A stretch of 64,000 nucleotides of DNA from the NCBI GenBank assembly GCA_003260075.1, contig QLIY01000194.1, positions 124,001-188,000 of the forward strand. The letters run 5' to 3'. The stretch is from Phallusia mammillata. Taxonomy: Eukaryota; Chordata; Ascidiacea; Phlebobranchia; Ascidiidae. A program made the position numbers and the translations under genes. Each line of letters begins with the position of its first letter. The stretch's first letter is position 1. Positions 13,701-28,044 of this stretch are shown in pieces. The notes under the pieces are model-generated. The model had not been told where the DNA came from, made no database searches, and worked only from the letters and a program-made list of their open reading frames with translations.

Positions 13701-16700
13701 AGCAGGAAAGATCAGGACATAAGCAAGTCGCATTTCCATCCTTAGCAACCTGACAGCTTGCACCGTACCCGCATAGCACATTCATACATGGGTCTGTAAA
13801 AAAACACTGTATTAGTTGTGGCATGTACATGTTGGAATGTAAGGATTTTAACATGAATGGTTGCATTGGTTTTTATGGGAACGCAGCACACAATGGCTAA
13901 ACCGTGAGAAATATGTTGCGCATCTGAAGTGTTGGGGCTGCGGGCTGCTTACGCCTGATTTCCAAGCGTTGGATTCAAGAGTCAAGCGTGGGTAATTTCA
14001 AACCACAAATCCCGGTTTACTATGGGTTAGATATGTCGCAGCCAAAAAGCACAAGGACCCGGTTGTTCAGAGACCCAAGGTAAAATTTGATGCATTGGAA
14101 ATAATAGCTAAACACTTGGGAGGCAAGAACGCCACAATCGGCCCATAACGGTATCTGGTATAAGATTTCATTGTTAAAGGGTACGGACATACCTGGCTTC
14201 TTTTTGGGAGGTTCAACGATGCTTTTGCCTGCAAAACAAAATGCAAAATGTTTAATGTTTAACGTGTTTAACGATAATAAATAGGGCAAATTCATAAAGT
14301 TGGCACAAAGTTTTTTAAAGTTACTGGCACATAATCTTGTGTGTAGTTTTTAGCTAAGCCTTTTCAAAAATAGATAAGCGTTTGGACAAGACAGATCGGT
14401 GGGCGGTGACACAGCACAAGGCCGATCTGTCGGCAAACGCCTGCACGCACCTGCCCCAACCGCCACATGAAAACGGTATGTCCACAAGACACGGGAGATC
14501 ACAGGGTAAATGACGAGAAATGCCCGATCAAGGAGATCTGTCTGTTTGCTATGATGGAAGGGATGAACCGATTTCATGCAACGCTGACACATGCGTAACG
14601 TGACGTTAGAAATGCGTCAGGTAAAATCACTTAAACGCGATGCATGAAAGGTTTAAAATCTACCCAACTTGTAAGAGGAATTACCTATAACCCAGGGCGG
14701 TACCTTTATCGAAGCCGAATCGTAGTAACACTGAATTCAGTCACTAAACTCATCACTTGTCACTGAATAAACACACAAAAATGTGGAACAAACGTTTCGG
14801 ACGATTAAGCAAAACAACGCATGGACGAAATACTACAATGAATCCTTTATTTCCGAGCAAATGGAAACAGACTGAGTAACTTACAACGCCTTACGTGACA
14901 TAAAGAGTCCAACTCACGTTCATGCTGGCAGAAGGAACGTGCCACATGAAATGCTACATGGTGATGGCGAAACGATAGTGATGGGGATATCTAAGGCGCC
15001 GTGTGTTTTCTTTTCACAAAGTATACAACTTCAGTATTTAGGAAATCATAATAGGAGCTAATTCCAAATTGAGCATATAAAACACCGCGCGGCTGAAACC
15101 AAAGGTCAGCTCGGCACCCTTATTAGTCCTACAGCCAGTATATGGATGTTTGTGGTTTAAATTTATCTTTTGTACAATTGCGGCAAGCGGCTCCCTAAAG
15201 TCGGTCCACAAAGTCAAGAGAATGTGCGCGGTGTGTTATGTGGTCTGACCGGGTGCACTTGAAAGCTTACCTTTATCGGTGCGAAGTAACACCGGGTTAG
15301 GTGCGAGCGATTATACACAGACGTGACCTGGCTGCGGCGATCGGGCTTATAAGACGAAACCCGAAGCCCGAGAAGCTACAGCGAAATCCACGGCAAATAG
15401 CGAGATCGCGTGACCGATCTAAAACAACGGGACAGACGCCAAAGTCAATACCCGCTCGGCTAGCCAAGTGGCCGCTTTATTTGCTAACGGATAGCAGGAG
15501 GACATTAAGGTAAATCACTTCCACGTCGCGAGTACTGCCACGCAAAAGGGGAGTGTACGATGTTGTTGATGGCGAGATACGGAAAAAAGCTTTCATCACG
15601 TGCTGACCGACGAACCGGAGGATCTGAGTTCGGTGTTAAAACTGCCACCGTTGATGTAAATCTAGAGTTAGAGAAAAGTGTTTGCGCGACAGCTTTGTAC
15701 TGATTTTTTTTTTGCCCAGCGTTGAGACAAACTGATTTTGCCTTGTCGGCGAAGTTCTTTTACTGCTTAAAAGTCTTGAAACGAAACTGACTGAAAATGC
15801 TTCAAGTTGACTTGGAGAGCCAATCGACAAACAAGCCCAAAATGCCAGAGATTCATCGGTTGAAAAGGCTTCAGGATACGAGCATAAACTTCCCGATGCA
15901 TCCAAAACGCAAACACGACTTGCAGCATTTAAACAACATCCGCTCGGATTATCCGACGGCATCCGCGTGCTGCGTGCAGTTGCCTAGCAACGTTGTTGTG
16001 GGGTAATCACCGCTCGTTCACAGTCGATGCTCAAACAAATTACCCGGCGACCCCCCCCCCCCCTGCAATCCTTAGGCTTCGCGGTTTGCAGCTCGACCTC
16101 CGGGGTTTATCGCGATAAAACAGGGGGACCGAATCGTAAGGCGACCACAGTTCAACCTGACTGAAGGCATTAGAGTTGAGGTTGATGTGAGGTCTTAACC
16201 AAATCTCCCCCGTCTTTTCGCTAGTATCTTAATTGGCGCGTATCCAACACCAAAAGCAATGTTAAGGCGCAAACTGCCTGATGGTATACGTAAAGATTTT
16301 ACCTGACAGCTTTTAACAGTTGCCCGTACTTTTAACGGTATTTTCACAACAGACCACAAAATAAAGTCATAAAACCGAAACTGATAAACCCAAACCGTGT
16401 TTTGCAAGATACTAATCTGTACCTGCATTGACCTTGCCAATTTGGAGTTAAAATTCGCGGTGCGGAATCGACGCGTTTGCAAAATGTGTCGGTTTCGAAT
16501 TTCAAACCCAAGTCAGGGTTCGACTCTCTCAAGTCTGACCCCGATGTTTGCAAGTTGTTCTTGGCTATTTGCGATCTTGCGCCCGCATCTACTTAGCGTA
16601 GGTAAACACGCGACCACACACAGTATGCTGGGTGCTCCGCGAAGGTGTTTAACAGACCTGGACTTGTTCTCAATGTGTTGAAATCTCGGCACAAACAGAA

Positions 16701-19700
16701 AGCCTTATACAAAGATTGAACAGACAAAACCTCTTGTGGTAGTCCATCGGATTCGAAAAGTTTCTGTTGGGTCACTGTAGGACTGCTGTGTTGTTTACGT
16801 TTTCCGCTTTAAGTCGTGAAATGCCGTGGAAACAGGAAAGACGTTGACGTAGCATTGAGACCACCGCAGTCGGTGGGAGAAGGCCTTAAGGTCGGGCGGA
16901 AAAGTTCAGTGGCACGGATTTCTGATCGGCGAAGTCAGAAACGGCAGATGCGGCCAAATTAGGCAGGCGCCTTGCTGCGAACCTACAGACTCTGCATCTT
17001 TAAACTTTCTAGCGGTTATTGCATTCCGAGCATTTTATTTCCCCTTCAGGCCAAGCAATTGATAAACCTCAATGCCAATGCGCTTCGACACCAAACCACC
17101 ACTCCCATTAGCGACACGCATGACCGAGCGAAGAGTCACGTGATTGGGGGCGATGGCAGAGTTCAATTAGGCGAAAGTTTGTAACTTGTAGACTCTGCGA
17201 TTGTAATCAGTAGCTACATCAGCTACTGTGTACCACAGGTCGTGTTAACCGCTCCAAAGTCGGTGACCCACGACGGAGCGCATCCAATTAACGTACGATG
17301 ATCCATGAGCGCTGACGGAGGTGTGGGATTTGTAAGTAGTTTAAAACATGGGTCTGCGAATTTTTTTCCCTGCCCCACATACCGTACTGGGGTCATATGG
17401 AACAGTGTATATTTCATAAGCAAACTGTAACAATAAATTTCATCTTAATTGTTTTGTAACAGTGCGACAGCGGCGGGTTCTTGACGAATCACCGGGGGTT
17501 TGCAACACGTGTTGGAGCGATCTGTTTGTTTATGAAACGCAAGACGCACGTAAGATTGCAAGTTTGATATGGGAAGAAGCGTAAGCCGCCAAATCGCAGT
17601 AACACGAAGAGTCTGCATTGCTGCTCCATGTCAATAGAACAGGGTAATGTGGCCATAATCCGAATTTTTACCGGATAAACCCGACCAACAGTCATAGGTT
17701 AATTATGTGTGTCTGAAGGACGCTTTGTTGTCGTTTAATGGTAGCTTTGTATTTCGTGGCAGATCAAGGCCGCATTTGCAAACCAGCGTCACGCTGTAAA
17801 GATCCGTGTTTGTTGCCGTAACATGATTATACGATTTCTTCTGCGCCGAAACGGATACCATGCATTCTCGAGCCATGATTCCCCACATAAATTTGCTTAC
17901 ATTCCCATCAGGCACAACACACGAAAAATGTTAAGCGTAGTTTACAATTGAAGATTGTACGACAGCTGAAAAGGGGACCTTTGTCTTGAAGCTCAAAATC
18001 GTCAAGATTAATCCGCGTTAATGACATCTGTAACATTTAAACATTAATGTAAATCTTTGATCATAAGCCAAGCGTATCATCATCAAACACCACTGCCGTA
18101 AACCAGAACTGGGCAAAACAAACAACTTTGTCGATGAAGGAAGACCGACAGTGCGCTACTGTGTATCCAATACATCAGAAAACAGCGATTCTCCCACGCA
18201 GACAGCAAGGAGTTGTGTACCTGTCGAGCACACTGTGTAACTGCTAATGATGTCGATCCATCACTTAGGCCAAGGACTTAAGGTCTTGGGCTCTTGGCTC
18301 GTGCTCCCTGCCTTGCTTGTGTTGGAAGGCTAACCACATAATATGTATAAACCATTTGTTGTTCCAAGCAGTATTTTGGAGAAGTGTGGAGTGCAAATGA
18401 TGAAGGTTTGACAGATAACAAATCCCTAACAATAAATCCACGTAAATTGTACTTTACAGCGCAAGTAATTACACCACTGGTCGTTTATGGTACTTTGACG
18501 TTGCGTAAGTACAAAAAACCTCTAGTGGGCAAATAACTGTCACCCCCATTTTGTGTTCCTGTCCACCCCCTCCATTTGAGTTGGGTCTCATTTTGCAACT
18601 TTCTTTCGTTTTGTTTGAAAAAATATTCTACAGGAAAACGGTCGACAACCTATAATTGCGAAGACAGTGACGAAAAAAGTTCAAACAAGTGAAATATTCT
18701 TTATAGAACAGCTAGTCTGGACTTGCATCCGGAACGTGGCACAAAGAGTGGACACTTCCGAAAACACGAGGACTGACCGCTTCGCGTTCATTTGGTCGTA
18801 TCGCAACAACATAAGCGGCATAAATCACTAAAACAGTGTGCGCGCCATCGCTCACTAAATCAGGCAAATCGTAAACACGGAACTAAAGAAAATGTGTGAA
18901 GTGTTCTTAGTGTCAAAATACGCCCCAGTGTTTTTACGTGAAACATGGTAAGTTGAGTTTCCCGGAACGACCAAAGAAGAAAAAAACAGCTTTTTTAATT
19001 GTTAAAAAATAGACGCGGTTTAAATTTACAAATTTCATGGAAAACCCAACCCTTACATTTGGGATATTTGTAAGCGGGTTAGTTCAACTTCTAATCCAAT
19101 GCGGAGGAACCTGTTTTGCATTGCCGACAAACAAAAAATATTTTTTTCGCAGTTTTTTTATCTTCATTGTAGCAAAGCAATTCAGATGAACGTTACACAG
19201 ATAAAGTGCCACGCCTTTCAAGCGCTATTGGCCCGAGCAAAACGCCACACGCCTGACGTAAGTAATCTGGGTCGGCAACAAACGAGAAGCGTTCACGGTC
19301 GTCGCAAGTGAATAAAGGAAATCGCACAAGAAAGGGTTGAAAGGCAACACCTGTGGCTTTTTATTTATAGTACGACATACTGAATGTATTGTCAACGGGG
19401 CATAGGCTTGACATTACACCTTTGACATCTAGTTCGACACGCACAGACATTCATTTATCCAGAGATTTGGAAAGTCAACTGCGGGATCGGTTACTCGCAT
19501 TGGTTTGTGACGTCCAAAGCTTACTTGGATCCAGTAATTGGTCGCGAGGTGTCAAAGTCCTTAAAGATCGCATCACTTTGTGTCAGAACTCTTTGATGGG
19601 GTGAGACAGGAGATCAAAGGAAGTGTGTGGAGCAATTTGTGCCACCCTTTTAAACTGACTGTGATTTGAATCAATAAACTTTTTATGTGGTCATTATGGA

Positions 19701-22700
19701 ACAATTATCAAGCCTCAGAAGTGCAAAATATCACAAGTGCAATAAATTGGTAGGAAATGTCCACAGACATTTAAGGAAAGATTACGTAATCAACATAAGG
19801 CCTTCAATATAAGTAGGTAATTTAGTCTCAATTTTTTGGTGCCGTATTGTCACAGAGAGCCCCAAAGACCGGGCTATGCATAATTCATGAGCACTTAATT
19901 CCCTCACTTGAGGCGCATTAAGCCCAGCCAATACAGAGTTTGCTTTGGAAGCATAGAGGGGGATTTCCGCATAAATAAGAGATAGGGTTATGGTTGAAAC
20001 AAGACAGCAGGTGCCCAGGTATGCAAGAAATTCGACGTTTTAAGGGAACGCTGATACAAGAACTCGATAAGGTTGCCTGAACGACAAACAGTATGAAGGA
20101 TTATGCCTATGGTATCTGATGAAATTGGTAATTCTGGAATTGAAAATACTATCCAAATGTCACGATACAGTCGTGAATAAGACATTTATTTTACCATGTC
20201 TTTATTGTTACACTTCGGTGTCTAATAGATTTCAGTACAACGCTATTTCGTGAAACTGGTGCCAATCACGATTTAGTCTGAGTCGCAAGCCCAACTTCAC
20301 GCCCGGCTTATAAAACTGACTTTAAAGTTGATCTTCACGGCATCTATCTAGTTGGCCATGGAAACTACAATCGCTGTTGTATGTGATTGTGTTTGGACGG
20401 AAAATGCAACAAAATATCGCAAATTCAGCACAGAAACTAACCACCACGAATCCTACGCACAATTTAAGCCCACACTTTACCGTTAGTTTCCCAAAGATCA
20501 TTATCCATCAGACTGAATACGAAAAGGGAAACCATCACCGGATTTTGGTACGACACAACAAGATATGGGCGGTCACATCGTCCAGCATAGCACAGGCGAC
20601 ATGGTAGCCAATGTTAGGTCTCATTTCCGGCATTGTCTATGCGAAAAGCTTGACCTTTGAACTCGCTAGGCCAGTTAAGGTCCACATCAATGCCACGATT
20701 TATTGACACTGAACGATCAGAAGGTTGTTTGTACAACACTGCACCGGCGTAGCTCGATTCTGGTACAAAGATTTGGTCCACATACGACGCCAGGCCTATA
20801 GTATTTATTTGTTAACTTCATACATTGAAGGTTGGAGCACGATGATAAACGCTTCGCAGATCTGGGAACTGGGAGTCAGGCGCCTACATGTCTGTGAACC
20901 GCTTTCAATACAAGCAAATGTATGATGTTGTTTAGGACGTAGGAACCAAATTCATCGGCTGTGAATCCATACTCGGGTGACTAAGGGTAGGGAAATGTCC
21001 TTTTTCCCCCCATTTCCCGATTAAAGTTTAACCATTTTATGCGAATTGGTCAAAATGTGTGTACCTTCACTGAAACCACACTTGAAGTACTATATTGCCT
21101 GTTATCACAATGACAAACAAGTTTTTCAGAAATTCGATAAACTATGAATCACCAGCTTCGTCCCACGACCGCAGTCAACCACCAGTGTCAGGCTAATCAA
21201 GCTGCAAACCGGGGCGACAGGGTGTAATTTATTCACCTAGGGTTAAAACGTCAAATCGCTTCCTGGCAAGACACACAACGAGCACAAGACAATTCGTGCA
21301 ACGTCGAGTGTGACTCTCAGTGCGGAAGGAAACCCATCTATCCATTGCCATCAGACCGACGGTGGGGCATCAATCAAGGCACTGGAGTGTGGGTGGCGAA
21401 GCGATCACTTACCATCAAATGGACGACTATAATCCGAGCATTCTATGCTTTATACGCGTGCTAGGGTCTCGCGATAATGCGGATAGAGATGCAACTGTAC
21501 ACGTTTGGATTGCACGGGGCAAGCACTACGCGTAATGGGATTAAAGACTGACCGGTGGTTGACAATTCCCAGGTAAGCGTGACTGAGCGAACGGCAGAGG
21601 AGGTTTTGCAGATCACGTGAAATCCTTACATAGCATTACGTCAACCTATCAGGCAATAGGCCAAACACGTTGTTATCCTCTGGCAAGCATTTCAGAGCGG
21701 TTGCTTGTCCTGTCACTCACACATTTTTAGACGCGAAAATCATTCACATCGCAATTACAGATGTCACATAAGCCGTGATTCGACACTTCCTTTCCTGCGG
21801 TCGCTGGTGGAAAATCATTAACGAGTCTGGGTGCGCCGAAGATGTTTCGGGGAGCAACAACCTTTTAAGCGACTGGAGAAAGTAACCGACAAAGGTCCAA
21901 GTCCATCTTATACCTGGGCAACAGTTGTTTGCCGACCCTAAAGCTTGCCTTATTGTTTTTGCCTGATATAAAAAAAGACAGAAAACAAAAATGTTAAGAA
22001 GAAGTTGGCTAGAAAAAGCGTTATCATTGGTCAAAACAGGAAAAAAAATTAAAACAAACGTTTCAAAATCAGCCAAGATCAAAATTATATTGCACACCTT
22101 TAAGTAATGTGCACACACGTGTGTAATTTTAAAGGAGTTTGAACCACTCTTGCTTTGCCAAACTAGAGAAACAAACCCACGACACTAAAATGAAGTCAAG
22201 AAGCAAACAAAATGCACAAAAAATGTGTGAGCCACAATAGAGCACAATGAAATTTGCCCACCAGCAAACCTTACTAAAATACAAAGTAATTATATTCAGG
22301 TTTCCGGCCAGCTAAGCCGCGGTATTTGTCTTTTAGTACCCAACGATTTCCTGGGGCTGTTTTGTTGATCTGCACTGAAGAATCTGCCAGTTTCTACGGT
22401 CGAGCGAGCATATGATTCATTTCTATGTTCAAAAAGGTCAAAGCAAAATCTAAGGCTGTCATGATTTGTTGCTGGAAACATTGTTTCCAAAGGTTTTGTT
22501 TGCTAAAAGGCAAGCAGAATGCAAAGTGAAAGGAAAACAGGAAATAACGCATTCCTATGCGTACCTCGAAGTTTTACACACTTTATATATGCATGAACAC
22601 AATGGTAGTTGCTATATATTTGACGGCTCCAACGCATGAGCGAATTCTGTTGTAGCTAAGATGCGCGCCTGCGAGGTGCTCAGCCACTAGAACGTAGTAC

Positions 22701-25700
22701 AGGACAGAGTCTCAAAATCGTTCTAGACCCACACCACTATACATTACATCACGAATTCCAACAATACAATGTCGCTAAAATGTTTGTCCATGGTCATACA
22801 ACGAAATGTGCGGCGACACGACAATAGTATGGCGTCCGTGGAAGCAATCTATAGCAGGAGGAATAGGATGATTTGTGATCATCGGCCTATACGTGACGAT
22901 ACGAAATCTGCTGGCATTAGGGTTAAGCATTAACCACGACTTCCTGAGTAGGGTCGTAAATTTAAACGATTGTGTCTTGGTAAGAAAACTTGTCGGGCGA
23001 GGTTCCAGATATCCAAGGGCGGGGTAAAAACACGAAGATGAGAATTGCGTTCCATCATCGACAAGAAATATGTGTAGGCGGTAGGCGTAACGTTATTCGT
23101 CATTCAACTCATTTAGAAATGCACACATGCTTCCCACCAGCAAAAAACAACACTAGAGCGTATTAGGTGGAATAATATTATTGTCTAAAAATACTGACAA
23201 AATACTGGCTTCGGGTATAGACTGGAGAAGTGAACTAGTGTCCCTTTACATAAAGAAAGTGTGCGTGTGGGCAAGAAAGTAAAGCTGTGGTAAAGAATGC
23301 TGAGAGCATGACCCTGTGAAGTTTGCTATTTGCTTAATAAACAGTCTCAACCACAAGTGAATAGACGTGGCACCGCGCACTGCCGACATTGGGCACCTCG
23401 GAAGAGAATCACGCCAGCCCAGGTACGGCGGTTTGGTGTCTCATTTGAAATTTAAAGGCAAAGGTTTATGGACACTTAAACTTGTGCAGACAGTATGTCA
23501 TAAATATTTGTCCGAACAAAGCCACGTGAAATTTTGACCGTAAAGTCTTTGCCTGAAATTTACACAAAATTTACTTCGAATTGACGAAATGATAAGGAAA
23601 TGTGGATTTGGTTGTACAGCATCTATAACCAATAGCGCGACAACATACCTTAGTAGTTAATCGGCTGTGGTTAGATTTTAACAGCACTTGGAATCAGTGT
23701 GTGCACTCGAGTAGCGGAACACAAAGGCCGGGTTTCCGCCCCGTCGTAGGAAGAGGTGCGATCAAGTTCAAACTATGCGGGACAAGAGGATATGAGCACA
23801 CTCGAAAATCGTTGCTTGGTTGCTTCGCGCAAACTTCGCTGCAAAATTGTTTCCCATTCTTACCTTGCAGTCGCTAAGCAGTTGATACAACGCACATCGG
23901 TGACGTCAAACAAGGGCTTCATGCAAGAGTAGTTTGTTGTGACGAATGCCTGAATGACTTCGTGCCATTCTAGAAACTGTTTTTGTAGATCATGGTTAAG
24001 TTCTACAATAGACAACACACCGGACAAATGCACGGTATTTTGCAAAGGCATTCCTATGACAACGATACGATAATAAATTCACAATACGACATTCAGCTTG
24101 TTGTTGATCATGTCCAGATTTTACTCCAACCATGTAAGATAACAAAGTAGTCCTGTCCACTCCGAACGCAACGACTATCAATACAGATCAATCAGAATTT
24201 ACCGAGTGTAAAAAACTCAAAACAGGGGGCAAATTGCTTGTAACGCCAAGAATGCTTATTGGGCGAAGAGCCGAACAGGTACAATCCGGCAACTACCGGT
24301 GACTACCTAATTTGTTGCAAAGGTCGACTTGGTGCATGTGGTGATTTCGGTGGCTTGCAATCACGCACGGCGGTTGTAAAAGTAATAGCCGCCATTGTTG
24401 ACAGATCGGACGACAAGATGTCTGAAGCCATCATGCAAGCGAACACAAAGAGGCCGAACGAGTGGGCGGCGCGTCTGTCATCTTTCTTGACGGTCGTAAA
24501 TTTGTCGCAATGCAACTCGGGCGCCTCCCACGCGCATTCAACAAGTCCGGACGTTTATTTGCACACCGAAGGCTGGTGGCTGACCAAGTTTTTAAATCCG
24601 CTATGCTCGCATTACCTAATTCCAAAAGTTGTTGACCAATTTAAGCCAACATGTTGAAACAAAATCGCATATGGCATTATTCTTGAATGTAACAGTACAT
24701 TTGTGGAGCGATTGTGCAGTTGCTGAAAATGTTTGGCACACTAACACAATAAACACAGTCAATTCCCACACCCTTCATCACAGGGTACGGTCAAGGACTT
24801 GGGCTGTGAGTCAGTTCCGCTTGTTGGTTGACAACGACCTTTCGGCAACAAAATTGGTGCTAATTCAAGTTTCTTTCGACACTACGAGCAAGCCGTGTAA
24901 GATAATTCGATCAAAGGCGTAACTGTTAACTTGGTTTGCGCCATGGCGGTTTCCTTTGCTGCAGGGAAAGCGACAGCGCGGATTTGGGGCTGGGACAAAA
25001 GAGCAACACACTGCGGTTTGTCGGTCGCCATGTTAAGCCATAAGTCGGTAAAAACAAACAACATGCAAGGCGCTGTCCCCACAAAAGACACAACAACAGA
25101 CCCACGGGCGTTAAGCTTCATTTGTAAAGCGTTTGGGGTCCAGACGCAAACAAAGAGATTTTAGTCTGTGATATCGGGTTCAAACCACAATAAACAAAGC
25201 CGAAAATTCGGTTTGAAAGTAAATGTGCGACGTCCACAAACAAAAAAGTGACAGTGCAATTGCAAAAGTCAAAATCTGAAATTTACGAGAAATACAGTTA
25301 CCTTTGGTTTATTTGTCTCGACCCATCTGTTCCATCTTGTATGCAACTTGTGGTTAACAAACAATTTTTGAGCACATAAGTACAGTGTGAACTTTATCGC
25401 AGAAGTCTGTAACGTCTACCGTCCTAAAACATCACTACTTCTACAAAAGCGTAACAAGGTCGGAGAATAGTAGATGAGAATGAGAAGAGCACACAAGTGG
25501 GATCCCGCCAAGTGGCAAACATCCACAACGAGAGGCGTGGGAGTGTGCCAAGTGCAGTCACATCGATCAGTCCCTCGTACTGCTAACAAGCGGCAAACCA
25601 CCACGGCCCAAAACAAACCACAGGTATTCGATCGTCCAGTTTACCGCGAGCAAATATTCAAACAGCCACACCATGGCAACAGAACTCGACGCATGTCCGT

Positions 25701-27990
25701 TGCATTCACCTCAGGGTCGTCTCGCCCAGCCCCAGCTTTTGTCCGTGCCACAATACGGCGTACAGAAGACGCGATTTCGGCGGCGTTTTCAACACAACAA
25801 TGCGACTCTCGTTGCCGAAACCTCGCGACTTTGGAGCTCGGACGGAACCCAGCGTCGGTTCGCATTGAATATGACAGAGCGACTGAAATAAGTCGGCCCA
25901 AAGGTGCTTGTTAAATATTTGTAGGTGTTGAAAAACGCCTGCATCAACTGACTGCGTATAATGCCCCGTTGGGAACAAAGCCTTTTTGTCACTGAGATTG
26001 TCTACGTCTGTGACAAGGGTGCTCGTTTAGAAAAAGATACTCCCTTAAAGCGCATTTTTATGTACTTCGTGGGTCAATAGCAGAAATACAGAACAACGCA
26101 ACAGACCAAATATACTTCTTGATAAATTCAGCACAATAAAATCTCAATTTTCACTGCACCTGTCCATAAGGACATACAACCAAAACGGGATTTTGGACGT
26201 GTTGAAGAAGTATGCCCAATGTATTGGGTTAAATATGTAAGTCACTAAAAACAACACAACAATTTTCGTTCTCGGTGTACGTTCATTGGACATCTCCTCG
26301 TCCCAGACGTAAGGCTCGCAAAGTCACAATCGACAGCAGGCAAACATTCAATCAGGAGAAATGCTTAACAACAGATCTTAGAGAGAAATTCGATAAAGTC
26401 AAACGATATAGCGAGGCCCAAGGGTTCCACAAGTTTGTCAATCAAGTAATTGCCCCCGGTCGATAAGCGCTTAAGTGGTAGGCGTCGTCTCACAGCACCA
26501 GTTAAGCAGTATCGATTGATAGAAGCAGATTTTCTACGTATTGATTGGGGGTTGAAGCATCACGACTGAGAGTTCATTAAACAAACGAAGGAAAAGTGAT
26601 TTTAAATCGATCCAAAACCTGTTTATAATTATCTCAACAAAATTTAAGGAAACAAGCTCAAGACATTTGCAAGCAATTGAGAGGTATTTTGGAATACAAC
26701 AGAGGTAAAAAAACGAAACTACAAGCAAGAAAATATTTGTGCTTTTAGTCTTTGCATGTATTTTAGTTTTTGGCACGGATTAGGCTTGCACGTAAATCAT
26801 TTGTTTTTGCAAAACAAACATGTACCAAACGTGTTTAAGCACTGACAGACAGCAGCCGAATCCAAGTTAACCGATCGATCAAATATGTCCGAGTGTCACT
26901 TCAATGTGACACAGCGACGCGAGTTTCCCAAATTAAACACAGGCGACGGTCGCGACAAACAGCCAACTCATAATTAGATAAACTCCGTATCGCAGTTAAT
27001 CGTTGAATCGACAAACACACTAATTGAATTTGGTCCGATACAGGGGGAGGGCAGGAATGTATATATTAGACCGACCGTGTTCATTAGGCGCATCCCTGTG
27101 CAAACATGCGTTCAGGCTAATGCAAAAATAGCCACCTGCAACTAATTCCAGGCTTACATAGCACACTGATGTACACTACGGTTAAGTATACGGATTCCCC
27201 TCCGAGCATAAAACGACAAACTCAGACACGCCAAATCCGATCGCCCATTATCACATATTGAACTTGTGCCAAGTCAGTTTGTTCAACAGGCTTTACATGT
27301 CGGAAAAAGCAGCCGATGTCAAATCATGTAGCCTTCCGCTTATACATCGGCTGGACCTTTTCACGTGACATAATCTTTTTTAATCAAGACCAAGGACCCG
27401 CGTCATAATTCATCGGCTAATCTCTCTATAGAGCTTGGCGAGAGACGATTCCCTTTGGCCTGTGTGAGGTCTTTCGAACTTTTGAGCTGTTCCTGTCAAT
27501 CCGAGGGCCTTTGCATTGCCGAATAAGTCGGTTTAAGCGCGAAACCCGTCACTTTTGGCTTGTTGTTGGTCAAAACACGACACTTTCAACCTGCAGTTCT
27601 CCGATTGATAGTAATGTACGGCGCAATTACCACAAGCCGCCTGTGTGGTCTCTTCTGTGAAATTCAAATCGGTAAATGCAAGCAGTCCTATATGCAAGCG
27701 TGAGAACTCCCACAGAACTCCTGTCACGATTTCAGCAGTGATTTTACACAATGCCTTCAAGAAATGCCACAAACGCCTTTCACACAAGCAATCCGAATTG
27801 TTGTGTCGAGTAAGTGCAGAATTATTTATGCAAGCCTTCTTATTTACTGGAGATTGGGGGCAGAGCATGTTATATGAATCGCAGTGTGGCATTCATGATA
27901 AGTCAAGCCTAACATCACCAAGAGAACTGTGTCCAAACAATATAAATTGTCACAAACCGGAATTAGCAACAACCCCAAAACAGTAAAATG

Positions 27991-28044
<54 letters not shown>

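Noticed and set aside
24259-25914. Open frames of 132-146 codons (24259-24657, 25474-25914 plus) inside the agrin intron
   Set aside because: No recognisable domain, overlapping open frames on the opposite strand, no splice partners; expected by chance in this less AT-rich DNA.
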